Shown piece after piece: positions 36,083 through 45,732 of a stretch of DNA of 64,000 nt (position 1 is the stretch's first letter; every line of letters starts with the position of its first letter). The position numbers were made by a program, and so were the translations under genes. The DNA comes from Streptomyces sp. 130. GTDB lineage: Bacteria > Actinomycetota > Actinomycetes > Streptomycetales > Streptomycetaceae. The notes beneath the pieces are model-generated. The model did no database searches and was not told the origin of the DNA. It was given only the letters and a program-made list of their open reading frames with translations. The DNA lies in assembly GCF_007096885.1 (NCBI RefSeq), contig NZ_VJNO01000001.1, forward strand, positions 62,001 through 126,000. The letters are read 5' to 3'.

Positions 36083-36085
36083 CGT
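36080..36085 (+). promoter_or_regulatory. -10 hexamer TAGCGT before argA, leaderless layout
   Basis: TAGCGT overlaps the stop of the BlaI-type gene and ends 6 nt before the ATG at 36092. Confidence 0.45.
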
Positions 36086-36091
36086 CTGCGT

Positions 36092-36649
36092 ATGTCCTCA
36101 GAGCTTCCGCAAACCGATTCCCGGACCGAACCGTCGGTTATAAACGTGGCGATCACCGTCCGGCGCGCACGGACGAGCGATGTGCCCGCCGTCCGCCGCC
36201 TCCTCGACGGCTACGTGCGGGAAGGCATCCTCCTCGACAAAGCCACGGTGACGCTTTACGAGGACATCCAGGAGTTCTGGGTCGCCGAACGGGACGAGGA
36301 CGCCTCGGTCGTCGGCTGCGGTGCGCTGCACGTCATGTGGGAAGACCTCGCCGAAGTCCGCACCCTCGCCGTCGACCACGGCCTCAAGGGCGCCGGGGTG
36401 GGCCACCAGGTCCTCGACAAGCTGCTGCGGACCGCCCGCTGGCTGGGCGTCCGCCGCGTTTTCTGCCTCACCTTCGAAGTCGACTTCTTCGCGAAGCACG
36501 GCTTCGTGGAGATCGGTGAGACGCCCGTCGACGGAGATGTCTACAGTGAGCTGCTGCGTTCCTATGACGAGGGAGTCGCGGAGTTCCTCGGCCTCGAACG
36601 AGTGAAGCCGAACACCCTGGGCAACAGCCGGATGCTTCTGCACCTGTGA
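36092..36649 (+). CDS. argA: GNAT-type amino-acid (glutamate) N-acetyltransferase
   Basis: 185 residues. Close to the single-domain N-acetylglutamate synthase of mycobacteria (Rv2747, recalled from memory): VRRARTSDVPAVRRLL, EDIQEFWVAE, VVGCGALHVMWEDLAEVRTLAVD, the acetyl-CoA loop HGLKGAGVGHQVLDKLL, FCLTFEVDFFAKHGF and the C-terminal VKPNTLGNSRMLLHL. Acetylates glutamate to start arginine synthesis. No other arg gene is nearby. About 20 residues at the N-terminus precede the fold. Confidence 0.9.
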   Translation: MSSELPQTDSRTEPSVINVAITVRRARTSDVPAVRRLLDGYVREGILLDKATVTLYEDIQEFWVAERDEDASVVGCGALHVMWEDLAEVRTLAVDHGLKGAGVGHQVLDKLLRTARWLGVRRVFCLTFEVDFFAKHGFVEIGETPVDGDVYSELLRSYDEGVAEFLGLERVKPNTLGNSRMLLHL

Positions 36650-36804
36650 CCGCGCGAAGAGCGGGAAGAGGGGGCGCGCCCCTATGTCCGAATCGCGCAC
36701 GTTTCCCGTCTCCTTGAGCTGCTGAACCTCTCCCGGGGGTTTGTGTTTTCCGGGGAAAAGCGGTTTCCTTTCCGCGTACTCCATTTTCGATGAAAGGAAA
36801 TCCG
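36650..36804 (+). promoter_or_regulatory. lsr2 leader/promoter region, A+T-rich
   Basis: After a GGGGCGCGCCCC palindrome (36670-36681, possible argA terminator) the sequence becomes unusually A+T-rich at 36740-36800, with TTTTCC-GG-GGAAAA (36746-36759) and GCGG-N8-CCGC (36760-36775). AT-rich tracts of this kind are preferred by Lsr2, so autoregulation is plausible. AAAGGAA before the GTG at 36805 is the ribosome site. Confidence 0.5.
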
Positions 36805-37140
36805 GTGGCACAGAAGGTTCAGGTCCTTCTTGTTGACGACCTCGACGGCGGCGAGGCGGACGAGACGGTGACGTTCGCGCTGGATGGCAAGACCTACGAG
36901 ATCGACCTCACCACCAGCAACGCGGACAAGCTGCGTTCCCTTCTCGAGCCCTACGCGAAGAACGGCCGGCGTACCGGTGGCCGCGCGGCGTCGGGACGCG
37001 GCAAGGGCCGCGCCGTCTCCGGTGGCAACAAGGACACCGCCGAGATCCGTAAGTGGGCCCGCGAGAACGGCCACAATGTGAATGACCGCGGTCGCGTCCC
37101 CGCCGAGATCCGCGAGGCTTACGAGAAGGCCAACGGCTGA
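36805..37140 (+). CDS. lsr2: Lsr2 nucleoid-associated silencer
   Basis: 111 residues from the GTG at 36805. N-terminal oligomerisation domain (QKVQVLLVDDLDGGEADETVTFALDGKTYEIDLT as region limits, residues ~3-36), a basic linker (GRRTGGRAASGRGKGRA), and a C-terminal DNA-binding domain with the AT-hook-like RGR motif in NDRGRVPAEIREAYEKANG. Coats A+T-rich, often horizontally acquired DNA and silences specialised-metabolite clusters in Streptomyces. The last 22 bases overlap the 3' end of the convergent next gene. Confidence 0.96.
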   Translation: MAQKVQVLLVDDLDGGEADETVTFALDGKTYEIDLTTSNADKLRSLLEPYAKNGRRTGGRAASGRGKGRAVSGGNKDTAEIRKWARENGHNVNDRGRVPAEIREAYEKANG

Positions 37141-37739
37141 GCCAGGGGCTCATCGTGGAACAAGCCCGCCCGGGCACGCGCCAGTCGCACCCGGTGGCAT
37201 TCCGTCGCCACGGCGTCCACGAGCCGGACGAGGTCGGGAGCATCACCACGCGCGCTCCCGAAGCCGGAGAAGGCCGGGAGGACCGGCGCTTCGTCCTGCT
37301 CCCGTGACGGCCCGGGGGGCCGCAGCCAGGAGGCGGCCCCCGGCTCCACCGGACGTCCGGGCGGCGGCGGAGCGGTGATCCGCCCGCCCGCGCCCAGACC
37401 GGTCAGCGACAGCGCGACCCCGCCCCATTCCAGCCAGTCGAGCAGCCCCGGCAGCTCCTCCGCGCTCCCCGGCGCCACCAGCAGGCTCATCCGCGGCCCC
37501 ATGAGCGCCACCGGCCCCGTCGGGCCCACCCGCCGCAGCGCCGCGTGACCCGCGACGGCCGGGACGACGAGCACGTCGAACCGCAGCCCGGTCAGCAGCC
37601 GCACCGGCGGGCCGCCCGCCGTGGCCCAGCCCATCTCCCGCTCGTACCACCCGGCCCATCCGTCGCACGGCTCCTCCCGGGCGCCACCGCCCAGCTCGAC
37701 GGCGGACGGGACGCGGGGCGGCGGGACGGCGAGGGTCAT
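37119..37739 (-). CDS. SCO3374-family protein, function unknown
   Basis: 206 residues. Conserved beside lsr2 in streptomycetes (from memory, the SCO3374 family). Visible blocks: WAGWYEREMGWATAGGPPVRLLTGLRFDVLVVPA, LRRVGPTGPVALMGPRMSLLVAPGSAEELPGLLDWLEWGGVALSLTGLGAGGRITAPPPP as region limits, and a C-terminal LVDAVATECHRVRLAR. The first block loosely recalls the N-terminus of bifunctional DNA primase/polymerase domains; I would not assign that. Overlaps lsr2 tail-to-tail by 22 bases. Confidence 0.75.
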   Translation of the reverse strand: MTLAVPPPRVPSAVELGGGAREEPCDGWAGWYEREMGWATAGGPPVRLLTGLRFDVLVVPAVAGHAALRRVGPTGPVALMGPRMSLLVAPGSAEELPGLLDWLEWGGVALSLTGLGAGGRITAPPPPGRPVEPGAASWLRPPGPSREQDEAPVLPAFSGFGSARGDAPDLVRLVDAVATECHRVRLARARAGLFHDEPLAQPLAFS

Positions 37740-37844
37740 GACGGGACAACCCCCGACCGGCCCCAGGGGTTACGTAGTGCGCACGTGCGACCGCGTAGGG
37801 TGTCCGGGTTGGGGGCGTACGGGCGCATTCAGGAGTACGAAGAT

Positions 37845-37858
37845 GTTCGCCCGTAGCG
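37845..37858 (+). promoter_or_regulatory. ClgR box 1
   Basis: GTTCGCCCGTAGCG, an exact match to the Streptomyces ClgR consensus GTTCGC-N5-GCG. ClgR is the known activator of clp and lon genes in S. lividans. Confidence 0.7.
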
Positions 37859-37951
37859 GAGGGAACCCGCGTACGCCGCATGGACTGTCTGTAATTGCGG
37901 GTAAGACATCCCTAGTGGGGAGGGGCGACACGCAAGCCATGCACGTCTCAC

Positions 37952-37965
37952 GTTCGCCATCGGCG
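37952..37965 (+). promoter_or_regulatory. ClgR box 2
   Basis: GTTCGCCATCGGCG, a second exact GTTCGC-N5-GCG match, same orientation, 107 bases after box 1 (close to ten helical turns). Confidence 0.7.
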
Positions 37966-38180
37966 TACTGGCGACTGGGGTATTGGCCTGGCCTGCGGGA
38001 ACATCGTCTCGCACCATCGGGTTGGAGCAGTTGTCGGCGTTCGGGGCGGGGCATCCGCCAGGAAGCAAGGCCGTGTGTCGGCAGTTGAAATGAGCGGTCC
38101 CCGCTTGCGGGACTAAGCTGCGGAAGGACAGGGAGGGGACCGACCCCTTACTGCCTGACCGCTCTGAGGAGCGATTAACG

Positions 38181-40706
<2,526 letters not shown>

Positions 40707-40743
40707 CAGGCGTCCGCTGCCCCTCCCGGCAGTAGCGTCCGCA

Positions 40744-40786
40744 GAGGCGGCCCCGACCGGTTTCGACCGGCCGGGGCCGCCTCTTT
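40744..40786 (+). terminator. Terminator after clpC
   Basis: GAGGCGGCCCCG (40744-40755) pairs with CGGGGCCGCCTC (40772-40783), with an inner ACCGG/CCGG pairing around TTTCGA, followed by TTT. Strong intrinsic terminator. Confidence 0.85.
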
Positions 40787-40978
40787 GCGTATGCGGAGCC
40801 CGGGCAGCACGGTGACAGGCGCGTCACAGGAAGGTCCCGGTCGCGTTCTCTACGCGCGTTGGCCGAAACTCGCCGGTTAATCTGGCTCGGCCTCGGGCGG
40901 CCTGCCCGGGGCAGGTTTTTCGTTCGCAAACGAGGAACGACGAAGAACGAAGAACCCGAGAGCCGAGCAGCGAGGGGG

Positions 40979-42214
40979 ATGGGGGACGCCATGGGCAGAG
41001 GCGATGTGTCGCGCAGGCGGATGATCAAGCTGGCCGGGGCCGGAGCGGGGCTGGCGCTGCTGGGCGCCGGGACCGCGGCGTGCGGCCCGGTCGAGGAGCC
41101 GGCCGGGGGCGGCGGCTCCGGTTCGGGGAAGCCGGGCGAGTCCGGGGAGCCCGGGGGCGCCGCCCCCGAGCCGGGCGGGAAGCCGAAGCCGGCCTGGCAG
41201 CACGCCACCGCGTACGACGGACTGGCCTGGATATCCGCGGTCGCCGTGGTCGACGACGTGGTGCTGGTCTCCGGCGACCCGCTGGTGGCCCGCGACCTGT
41301 CCACCGGCAAGGAGATCTGGTCGCGCGCCGAGGTGACCACCCCGGGCGCGAGCCTGCTCATCGCCGACGGCACCCTCTACCTGGCCAGCGCCCGGTACGA
41401 CGGCAACATCATCGGGCTCGACCCCAAAACCGGCAAGGACACCTGGCGCAGCCGGCTGGGCGACAAGGAGTACTCCCAGCCCCGGGTCATCGCCGCCGAC
41501 GCCGACCACGTCTACGTCGTCGCCGGGATTCTGGACGAGAACCTGCGCACCCCCGACAACGTGATCGCCGCCATCGACACCTCCTCGGGCAAGGTCGTCT
41601 GGCGCGAGCAGCGCGACCACGGCACCGAGGCGAACGGCCTCACCGCGCGGGTCTCCGGCAAGCGGCTCGTCTACACGGACTTTCGCGAGAACCTCACGGT
41701 CCGGGACACCGCGACCGGCCACCAGGTCTGGACGAAGAAGATCGGCCGCACCAGCAACCGCGGCTTCGAGGTCCACGAGGGCCTGGTCATCATCGCCACC
41801 GGCGACAAGCTGCGCGCCTTCGACCTGGAGACGGGCGCCGAGCGCTGGTCCTTCGCGACCGAGGAGTACAGCCGGTTCAACGATCCGGCCGTGCTGGACG
41901 GCGTCCTCTACGTCTCGGACACCGCCCACGCCCTGTGGGCGGTCGATCCGGCGACCGGGAAGCGCCACTGGCACAACCCGGAGACCTTGGAGATCGCGGC
42001 CCCCTGGCAGTTCGCCAAGGTGGGCGGCGTCCTCTACGGGGCCACCCAGTTCGACAAGAACGGCGGCGTCCACGCCTTCGACCCGGCCGACGGCAAGCTG
42101 CTGTGGACGTACAACGACGGTTCCGGCGACATCGACCGCTGGTACCTGGCCTCGGGCGCCAAGCGCCTGGTCGCCCTGCACGCCAAGAAGGTGACCGGGC
42201 TGCCCGTGGGATAG
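40979..42214 (+). CDS. Tat-exported PQQ-like beta-propeller lipoprotein
   Basis: 411 residues from the ATG at 40979 (GAGGGGG just before); ATG 40991 is equally possible. The N-terminus has a twin-arginine motif SRRRMIKLAG, a hydrophobic stretch, and a lipobox-like TAAC. A Gly/Ser/Pro linker (about 45 residues) leads to a beta-propeller with repeating blade ends such as DLSTGKEIWSR, DPKTGKDTWRSRL, DTSSGKVVWRE, DLETGAERWSF, DPATGKRHW and DPADGKLLWTY. The PQQ-type fold binds partners or ligands on the outer membrane face; related proteins sit beside kinases, but none is here. Function unknown. Confidence 0.85.
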   Translation: MGDAMGRGDVSRRRMIKLAGAGAGLALLGAGTAACGPVEEPAGGGGSGSGKPGESGEPGGAAPEPGGKPKPAWQHATAYDGLAWISAVAVVDDVVLVSGDPLVARDLSTGKEIWSRAEVTTPGASLLIADGTLYLASARYDGNIIGLDPKTGKDTWRSRLGDKEYSQPRVIAADADHVYVVAGILDENLRTPDNVIAAIDTSSGKVVWREQRDHGTEANGLTARVSGKRLVYTDFRENLTVRDTATGHQVWTKKIGRTSNRGFEVHEGLVIIATGDKLRAFDLETGAERWSFATEEYSRFNDPAVLDGVLYVSDTAHALWAVDPATGKRHWHNPETLEIAAPWQFAKVGGVLYGATQFDKNGGVHAFDPADGKLLWTYNDGSGDIDRWYLASGAKRLVALHAKKVTGLPVG

Positions 42215-42632
42215 CGCGGAACCACGGGGGCGAAGGTCCCGAAACGGACGGCCTTCGGTCCCACCGCCGGTGACAAGGCGCACAGGCCGTTTCGGGCCTA
42301 CTAGCCGCCTTAGGAGCAACGGGCCCGATCCGTCGGGGGCCTTTCGGCCCTGCGGCGGACGGGCCCTTCGCGCGTTCGGGGGCGTATGCCCGCACAGGGG
42401 GCGTATGTCCGGTTAGGGCGGTTTGTAGCTGGGCCTAAACCTGTTTCGGGGAGGACTTCCGAAAGCCTTCCGGAGGGAGCCGGACGCGGGTCCTCCGGGC
42501 GAATTCCCGGGGCGCTTTCTACGGCTTTTGATCGTAGATGGGGTGTTTGAGCACCGGCGGGGGTGCGGGTTACCAAGGTATGGCCAGCCCGGCACACCGC
42601 CGGGTCCAGTCATCTCCGGAGGATTTCCGCTT
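42215..42632 (+). promoter_or_regulatory. Terminator cluster and structured leader of the M23 peptidase gene
   Basis: A 418-base gap without a gene. First come two hairpins (42235-42298 with CCCGAAACGG/CCGTTTCGGG arms, and 42321-42366) that probably end the upstream transcript. Then a direct repeat GGGGGCGTATGYCCG (42378-42392 and 42397-42411), GAGGAC/GTCCTC pairing (42455-42460, 42490-42495), a TCTACG-N9-CGTAGA hairpin (42518-42538), a GCACC/GGTGC hairpin and CCCGGC-N5-GCCGGG just before the GGAGG ribosome site. The last ~260 bases look like a folded leader RNA. Confidence 0.5.
42235..42298 (+). terminator. Hairpin after the propeller lipoprotein gene
   Basis: CCCGAAACGG (42238-42247) and CCGTTTCGGG (42287-42296) are a perfect 10-bp pair; the ~39-nt loop can fold further. 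About 20 nt after the stop. No T-run. Confidence 0.55.
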
Positions 42633-43337
42633 ATGTCGAAGCGCGTTACGTTCCAGTCCCGCCGCCCGTCCGTGTCCCGTATGCGCGGCGCCGTGGTGGC
42701 AGCCGGTCTGGGGACGTCGATGGTTCTCGGTGCGGGTGCTGCGTTCGCGGCCGGCACTGCGGACGCCCCCCAGGCCCCGGCCCTGGTCAGCTCGGCCACC
42801 GCCGACTCGGTCGCCAAGCAGGCGACCGCGCAGTCCAAGGCCGCCGAGCACAAGGCCGAGAAGAAGGCCGAGGACGCGAAGAAGAAGGCCGCCGCCAAGA
42901 AGAAGGCCATCGCCAAGCTTCCGTGGGAGACCCCGGTCGACCACTACGAGCTGAGCGCCAGCTTCGGCAACGACGGCAGCCGCTGGGCCCACAAGCACTC
43001 CGGCCAGGACTTCGCCGTGCCGATCGGCACCAAGGTCGAGGCCGCCCACGACGGCACGGTCGTGAAGGCCGGCCCGAACGGCGCCGGTGACGGCCCCGCG
43101 TACGGCAACGCCATCGTGATCAAGCACGGCAACGGCACGTACTCGCAGTACGCGCACCTGTCCCACATCGACGTGCACATCGGCCAGCACGTGAAGAAGG
43201 GCGAGAAGATCGCCCTGTCCGGCAACACCGGCAACTCCAGCGGCCCGCACCTGCACTTCGAGATCCGGACCACCCCGAACTACGGTTCGGCGGTCAACCC
43301 GGTCAACTTCCTGCACCAGCACGGCATCAACGTCTGA
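42633..43337 (+). CDS. Secreted M23 (LytM) metallopeptidase
   Basis: 234 residues from the ATG at 42633 with GGAGG 11 nt upstream. Signal peptide of about 40 residues ending AAFAAG. Residues ~50-95 form a Lys/Ala/Glu helix (KAAEHKAEKKAEDAKKKAAAKKK in part). The LytM domain has the zinc ligands in HSGQDFAVPIG (H-x3-D) and HLHFEI (H-x-H), plus YAHLSHIDVHIGQHVKKGEKIALSGNTGNSSGPH as the core. Cuts peptidoglycan cross-bridges during growth, germination or division. It sits behind a structured leader, so it may be controlled at RNA level. Confidence 0.94.
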   Translation: MSKRVTFQSRRPSVSRMRGAVVAAGLGTSMVLGAGAAFAAGTADAPQAPALVSSATADSVAKQATAQSKAAEHKAEKKAEDAKKKAAAKKKAIAKLPWETPVDHYELSASFGNDGSRWAHKHSGQDFAVPIGTKVEAAHDGTVVKAGPNGAGDGPAYGNAIVIKHGNGTYSQYAHLSHIDVHIGQHVKKGEKIALSGNTGNSSGPHLHFEIRTTPNYGSAVNPVNFLHQHGINV

Positions 43338-43381
43338 TCCGGCCCGTGCCCCCGCCCCCCCGGCCCCGCCTCCGAGCGGGA

Positions 43382-43966
43382 TCACCGGGGGGTTTCCGGG
43401 TCGTGGGCCCGGGTGACCAGCTCGACGGCGACTTCGAGAGCGGCCTTGCGCTTCTCCTCGGGGTCGCCTTCGGTGTCCCGCAGGGCGACCATTCCGGCGT
43501 GCAGGGTGATGAGCGCGCTGAAGCACCGCACCTGGTCGGTGAGCGGCGCGTCCGGTTCCTTGATCAGGTCCACCAGGCCCAGGACCCGGTTCTTGATGGT
43601 GTGGCCGATGCTCAGGTCCCGTACGGTCGCCTGGTTCTCCTGCATGAAACGGAAGAGCGGGGCCGCGTGGATCAGCGCGTCGCTGTAGCGGCGGAGGATC
43701 TCCTTCTTCGTCTCCAGCGTGCGCGGCTGGGCCTCGCCCCAGGCGATCAGCTCCTCCACCGGCCGGTTCAGGTCTTCGAAGATGCTGACGAGGATGTCTT
43801 CCTTCGTCTTGAAGTGGTAGTAGAGCGCCGCCTTGGTGACGTCCAGCTTCTCGGCGATCTCCCGGAGCGAGGTCTTCTCGTACCCCTGCTCGGCGAAGAG
43901 CTCCAGGGCGACGTCCTGGATGCGCTGGCGAGTGTTGCCCCGGCGCGGCTGCGGCGTGCTGCCCAT
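43382..43966 (-). CDS. TetR-family repressor of the adjacent MFS pump
   Basis: 194 residues. N-terminal HTH: RQRIQDVALELFAEQGYEKTSLREIAEKLDVTKAALYYHFKTKEDIL as region ~13-60, with recognition helix TKAALYYHF. The C-terminal ligand domain is variable. Divergent from the MFS gene with a 123-bp gap that holds an inverted pair of 22-bp operator-like sites, so autoregulation and pump control are expected. Confidence 0.92.
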   Translation of the reverse strand: MGSTPQPRRGNTRQRIQDVALELFAEQGYEKTSLREIAEKLDVTKAALYYHFKTKEDILVSIFEDLNRPVEELIAWGEAQPRTLETKKEILRRYSDALIHAAPLFRFMQENQATVRDLSIGHTIKNRVLGLVDLIKEPDAPLTDQVRCFSALITLHAGMVALRDTEGDPEEKRKAALEVAVELVTRAHDPETPR

Positions 43967-43983
43967 GGTGCTCTCCCGATTAA

Positions 43984-44054
43984 CTTACTTGACGCCCGGC
44001 TAGTTACGGGCTTACCTTCCTCCAGTGTAAGCAACTAGCCGGGCGGCAAGTAAG
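43984..44054. promoter_or_regulatory. Inverted pair of 22-bp operator-like sites (TetR/MFS)
   Basis: The arm 43984-44005 (starting CTTACTTGACGC) and the arm 44033-44054 (ending GGCAAGTAAG) are reverse complements with one mismatch in 22. Each arm is itself a rough palindrome of the form TWACTWG...CWAGTWA, as expected of a TetR operator. The left arm is 18 nt before the TetR start and the right one 35 nt before the MFS start. Confidence 0.7.
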
Positions 44055-44089
44055 AGCCCGGTGGCGGGGCGACTGGGGAGTTGGGGAAG

Positions 44090-45673
44090 ATGGCGGACCT
44101 GATCAAGACGGCCGGCGGGCAGGCGGGCGGCCCGCCGGCCACGAAGGCGGAGCCACCGGCTCCGCCGCAGCGCAGTGTCCGGGTGGTGGTCCTCGCGCTG
44201 ATGATCGCCATGCTGCTGGCGATGCTCGACAACCTGATCGTCGGCACCGCGATGCCGACCATCGTCGGTGACCTCGGCGGTCTCGAACACCTCTCGTGGG
44301 TCGTCACGGCCTACACCCTGGCCACCGCGGCGTCCACGCCCATCTGGGGCAAGCTCGGCGACATGTACGGACGCAAGGGCATCTTCCTCACGTCCATCGT
44401 GATCTTCCTGATCGGCTCGGTCCTCAGCGGCATGGCCCAGGACATGGGCCAGCTGATCGGCTTCCGGGCCGTCCAGGGCCTCGGCGCCGGCGGTCTGATG
44501 GTCGGCGTCATGGCGATCATCGGCGACCTGGTGCCGCCCCGGGAGCGCGGCAAGTACCAGGGCATGATGGCCGGCGTGATGGCCATCGCCATGATCGGCG
44601 GACCGCTGGTCGGCGGCACCATCACCGACCACCTCGGCTGGCGCTGGAGCTTCTACATCAACCTTCCGCTCGGTGCCGTCGCACTGATCATGATCACCGC
44701 GGTCCTGCACCTGCCCCAGCGGGAGCGCACCAAGCGGAACGTCGACTACCTCGGCGCCGCGCTGCTCACCGTCGGCATCACCGCGATCGTGCTGGTCACC
44801 ACCTGGGGCGGTTCCGAGTACGACTGGAACTCCGCGGTCATCATGGAGCTGATCGCCATCGGAGTCGCCTCGCTGGCCGGCTTCCTCTTCGTGGAGACGA
44901 AGGCCGCCGAGCCGGTCATCCCGCTCCACATCTTCCGCAACCGCAACTTCACGCTCATGTCCGTGGTCGGTTTCATGGCCGGGTTCGTCATGTTCGGCGC
45001 GGTGCTGTTCCTGCCGCTCTACCAGCAGTCCGTGCAGCACGCCTCCGCGACCAACTCGGGGCTGCTGCTCCTGCCGATGCTGCTGTCCATGATGGTCGTC
45101 TCGCTCATAGCGGGCCGGGTCACCACCAGCACCGGCAAGTACAAGGTCTTCCCCGTCGTGGGCTCGATCCTCATGGTCGCCGGGCTCTTCCTGCTCGCGC
45201 AGATGGACACCGGCACCAGCCGCTTCACGTCCGGGCTGTACATGGCGGTGCTCGGCGCCGGCATGGGCTTCCTGATGCAGATCACGATGCTCGTCGCGCA
45301 GAACAGCGTCGAGCTGAAGGACATGGGCGTCGCCTCCTCCTCGACCACCCTCTTCCGTACGCTCGGCAGCTCCTTCGGCGTCGCCATCATGGGCGCGCTG
45401 TTCACCGGCCGGGTCCAGGACGAGATGGCGTCCCGCGGCGGCGGCGCGGCCACCGCGCACTCCGCCCAGCTGGACGCGGCGAGCCTGGCCGGGCTGCCGG
45501 CGCCGGTGCGCGAGGCGTACGAGTTCGCGGTGTCGTCCGGCACCCACATCGCGTTCCTGGTCGGCGCGTCCGTCGGCCTGGTCGCGGTCGTCGCCTCCCT
45601 GTTCGTCAAGGAGGTCCCGCTGCGGGGCGCGGGCCCCGGGGCCGAGCCCGCCCCGGCGGTCGCCGAGATCTGA
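44090..45673 (+). CDS. DHA2-family (EmrB/QacA) drug:H+ antiporter
   Basis: 527 residues from the ATG at 44090 (GGGGAAG site; TTG 44081 less likely). Fourteen membrane segments. Motif A after helix 2 is GKLGDMYGRKGIF, motif C-like GGPLVGGTITDHLGWRWSFYINLP in helix 5 is diagnostic of the 14-helix antiporters, and helix 1 has LDNLIVGTAMPTI with the acidic residue. Exports a toxic compound or own metabolite; substrate unknown. Controlled by the divergent TetR gene. Confidence 0.93.
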   Translation: MADLIKTAGGQAGGPPATKAEPPAPPQRSVRVVVLALMIAMLLAMLDNLIVGTAMPTIVGDLGGLEHLSWVVTAYTLATAASTPIWGKLGDMYGRKGIFLTSIVIFLIGSVLSGMAQDMGQLIGFRAVQGLGAGGLMVGVMAIIGDLVPPRERGKYQGMMAGVMAIAMIGGPLVGGTITDHLGWRWSFYINLPLGAVALIMITAVLHLPQRERTKRNVDYLGAALLTVGITAIVLVTTWGGSEYDWNSAVIMELIAIGVASLAGFLFVETKAAEPVIPLHIFRNRNFTLMSVVGFMAGFVMFGAVLFLPLYQQSVQHASATNSGLLLLPMLLSMMVVSLIAGRVTTSTGKYKVFPVVGSILMVAGLFLLAQMDTGTSRFTSGLYMAVLGAGMGFLMQITMLVAQNSVELKDMGVASSSTTLFRTLGSSFGVAIMGALFTGRVQDEMASRGGGAATAHSAQLDAASLAGLPAPVREAYEFAVSSGTHIAFLVGASVGLVAVVASLFVKEVPLRGAGPGAEPAPAVAEI

Positions 45674-45689
45674 CCGCCGCGCTCGTACG

Positions 45690-45727
45690 CCGAGGGCCCC
45701 GGGACCACGCGTCCCCGGGGCCCTCGG
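45690..45727. terminator. Bidirectional terminator between the MFS gene and cseC
   Basis: Perfect 14-bp stem (45690-45703 with 45714-45727; CCGAGGGCCCCGGG) and a 10-nt loop, between convergent genes. Confidence 0.8.
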
Positions 45728-45732
45728 CCAGG

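Larger units (their letters stand above)
37740..38180 (+). promoter_or_regulatory. clpC upstream region
   Basis: A 441-base gap with no convincing gene. It holds two ClgR boxes (listed separately), a candidate -10 TAAGCT at 38114-38119 and a GAGGAG ribosome site (38165-38170) before the ATG at 38181. The rest shows no repeat or RNA structure that I recognise. Confidence 0.5.

Noticed and set aside
37119..37739. Primase/polymerase assignment for the SCO3374-family protein
   Set aside because: Only a loose resemblance at the N-terminus; catalytic acidic residues of prim-pol domains are not evident.
40859..40978. Longer start for the propeller lipoprotein
   Set aside because: It would put 40 or more non-hydrophobic residues before the twin-arginine signal, which should be N-terminal.
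42370..42632. ydaO (c-di-AMP) riboswitch
   Set aside because: The conserved GGGTGAA and GACAGCTAACC-like segments could not be found; kept only as a structured leader of unknown class.
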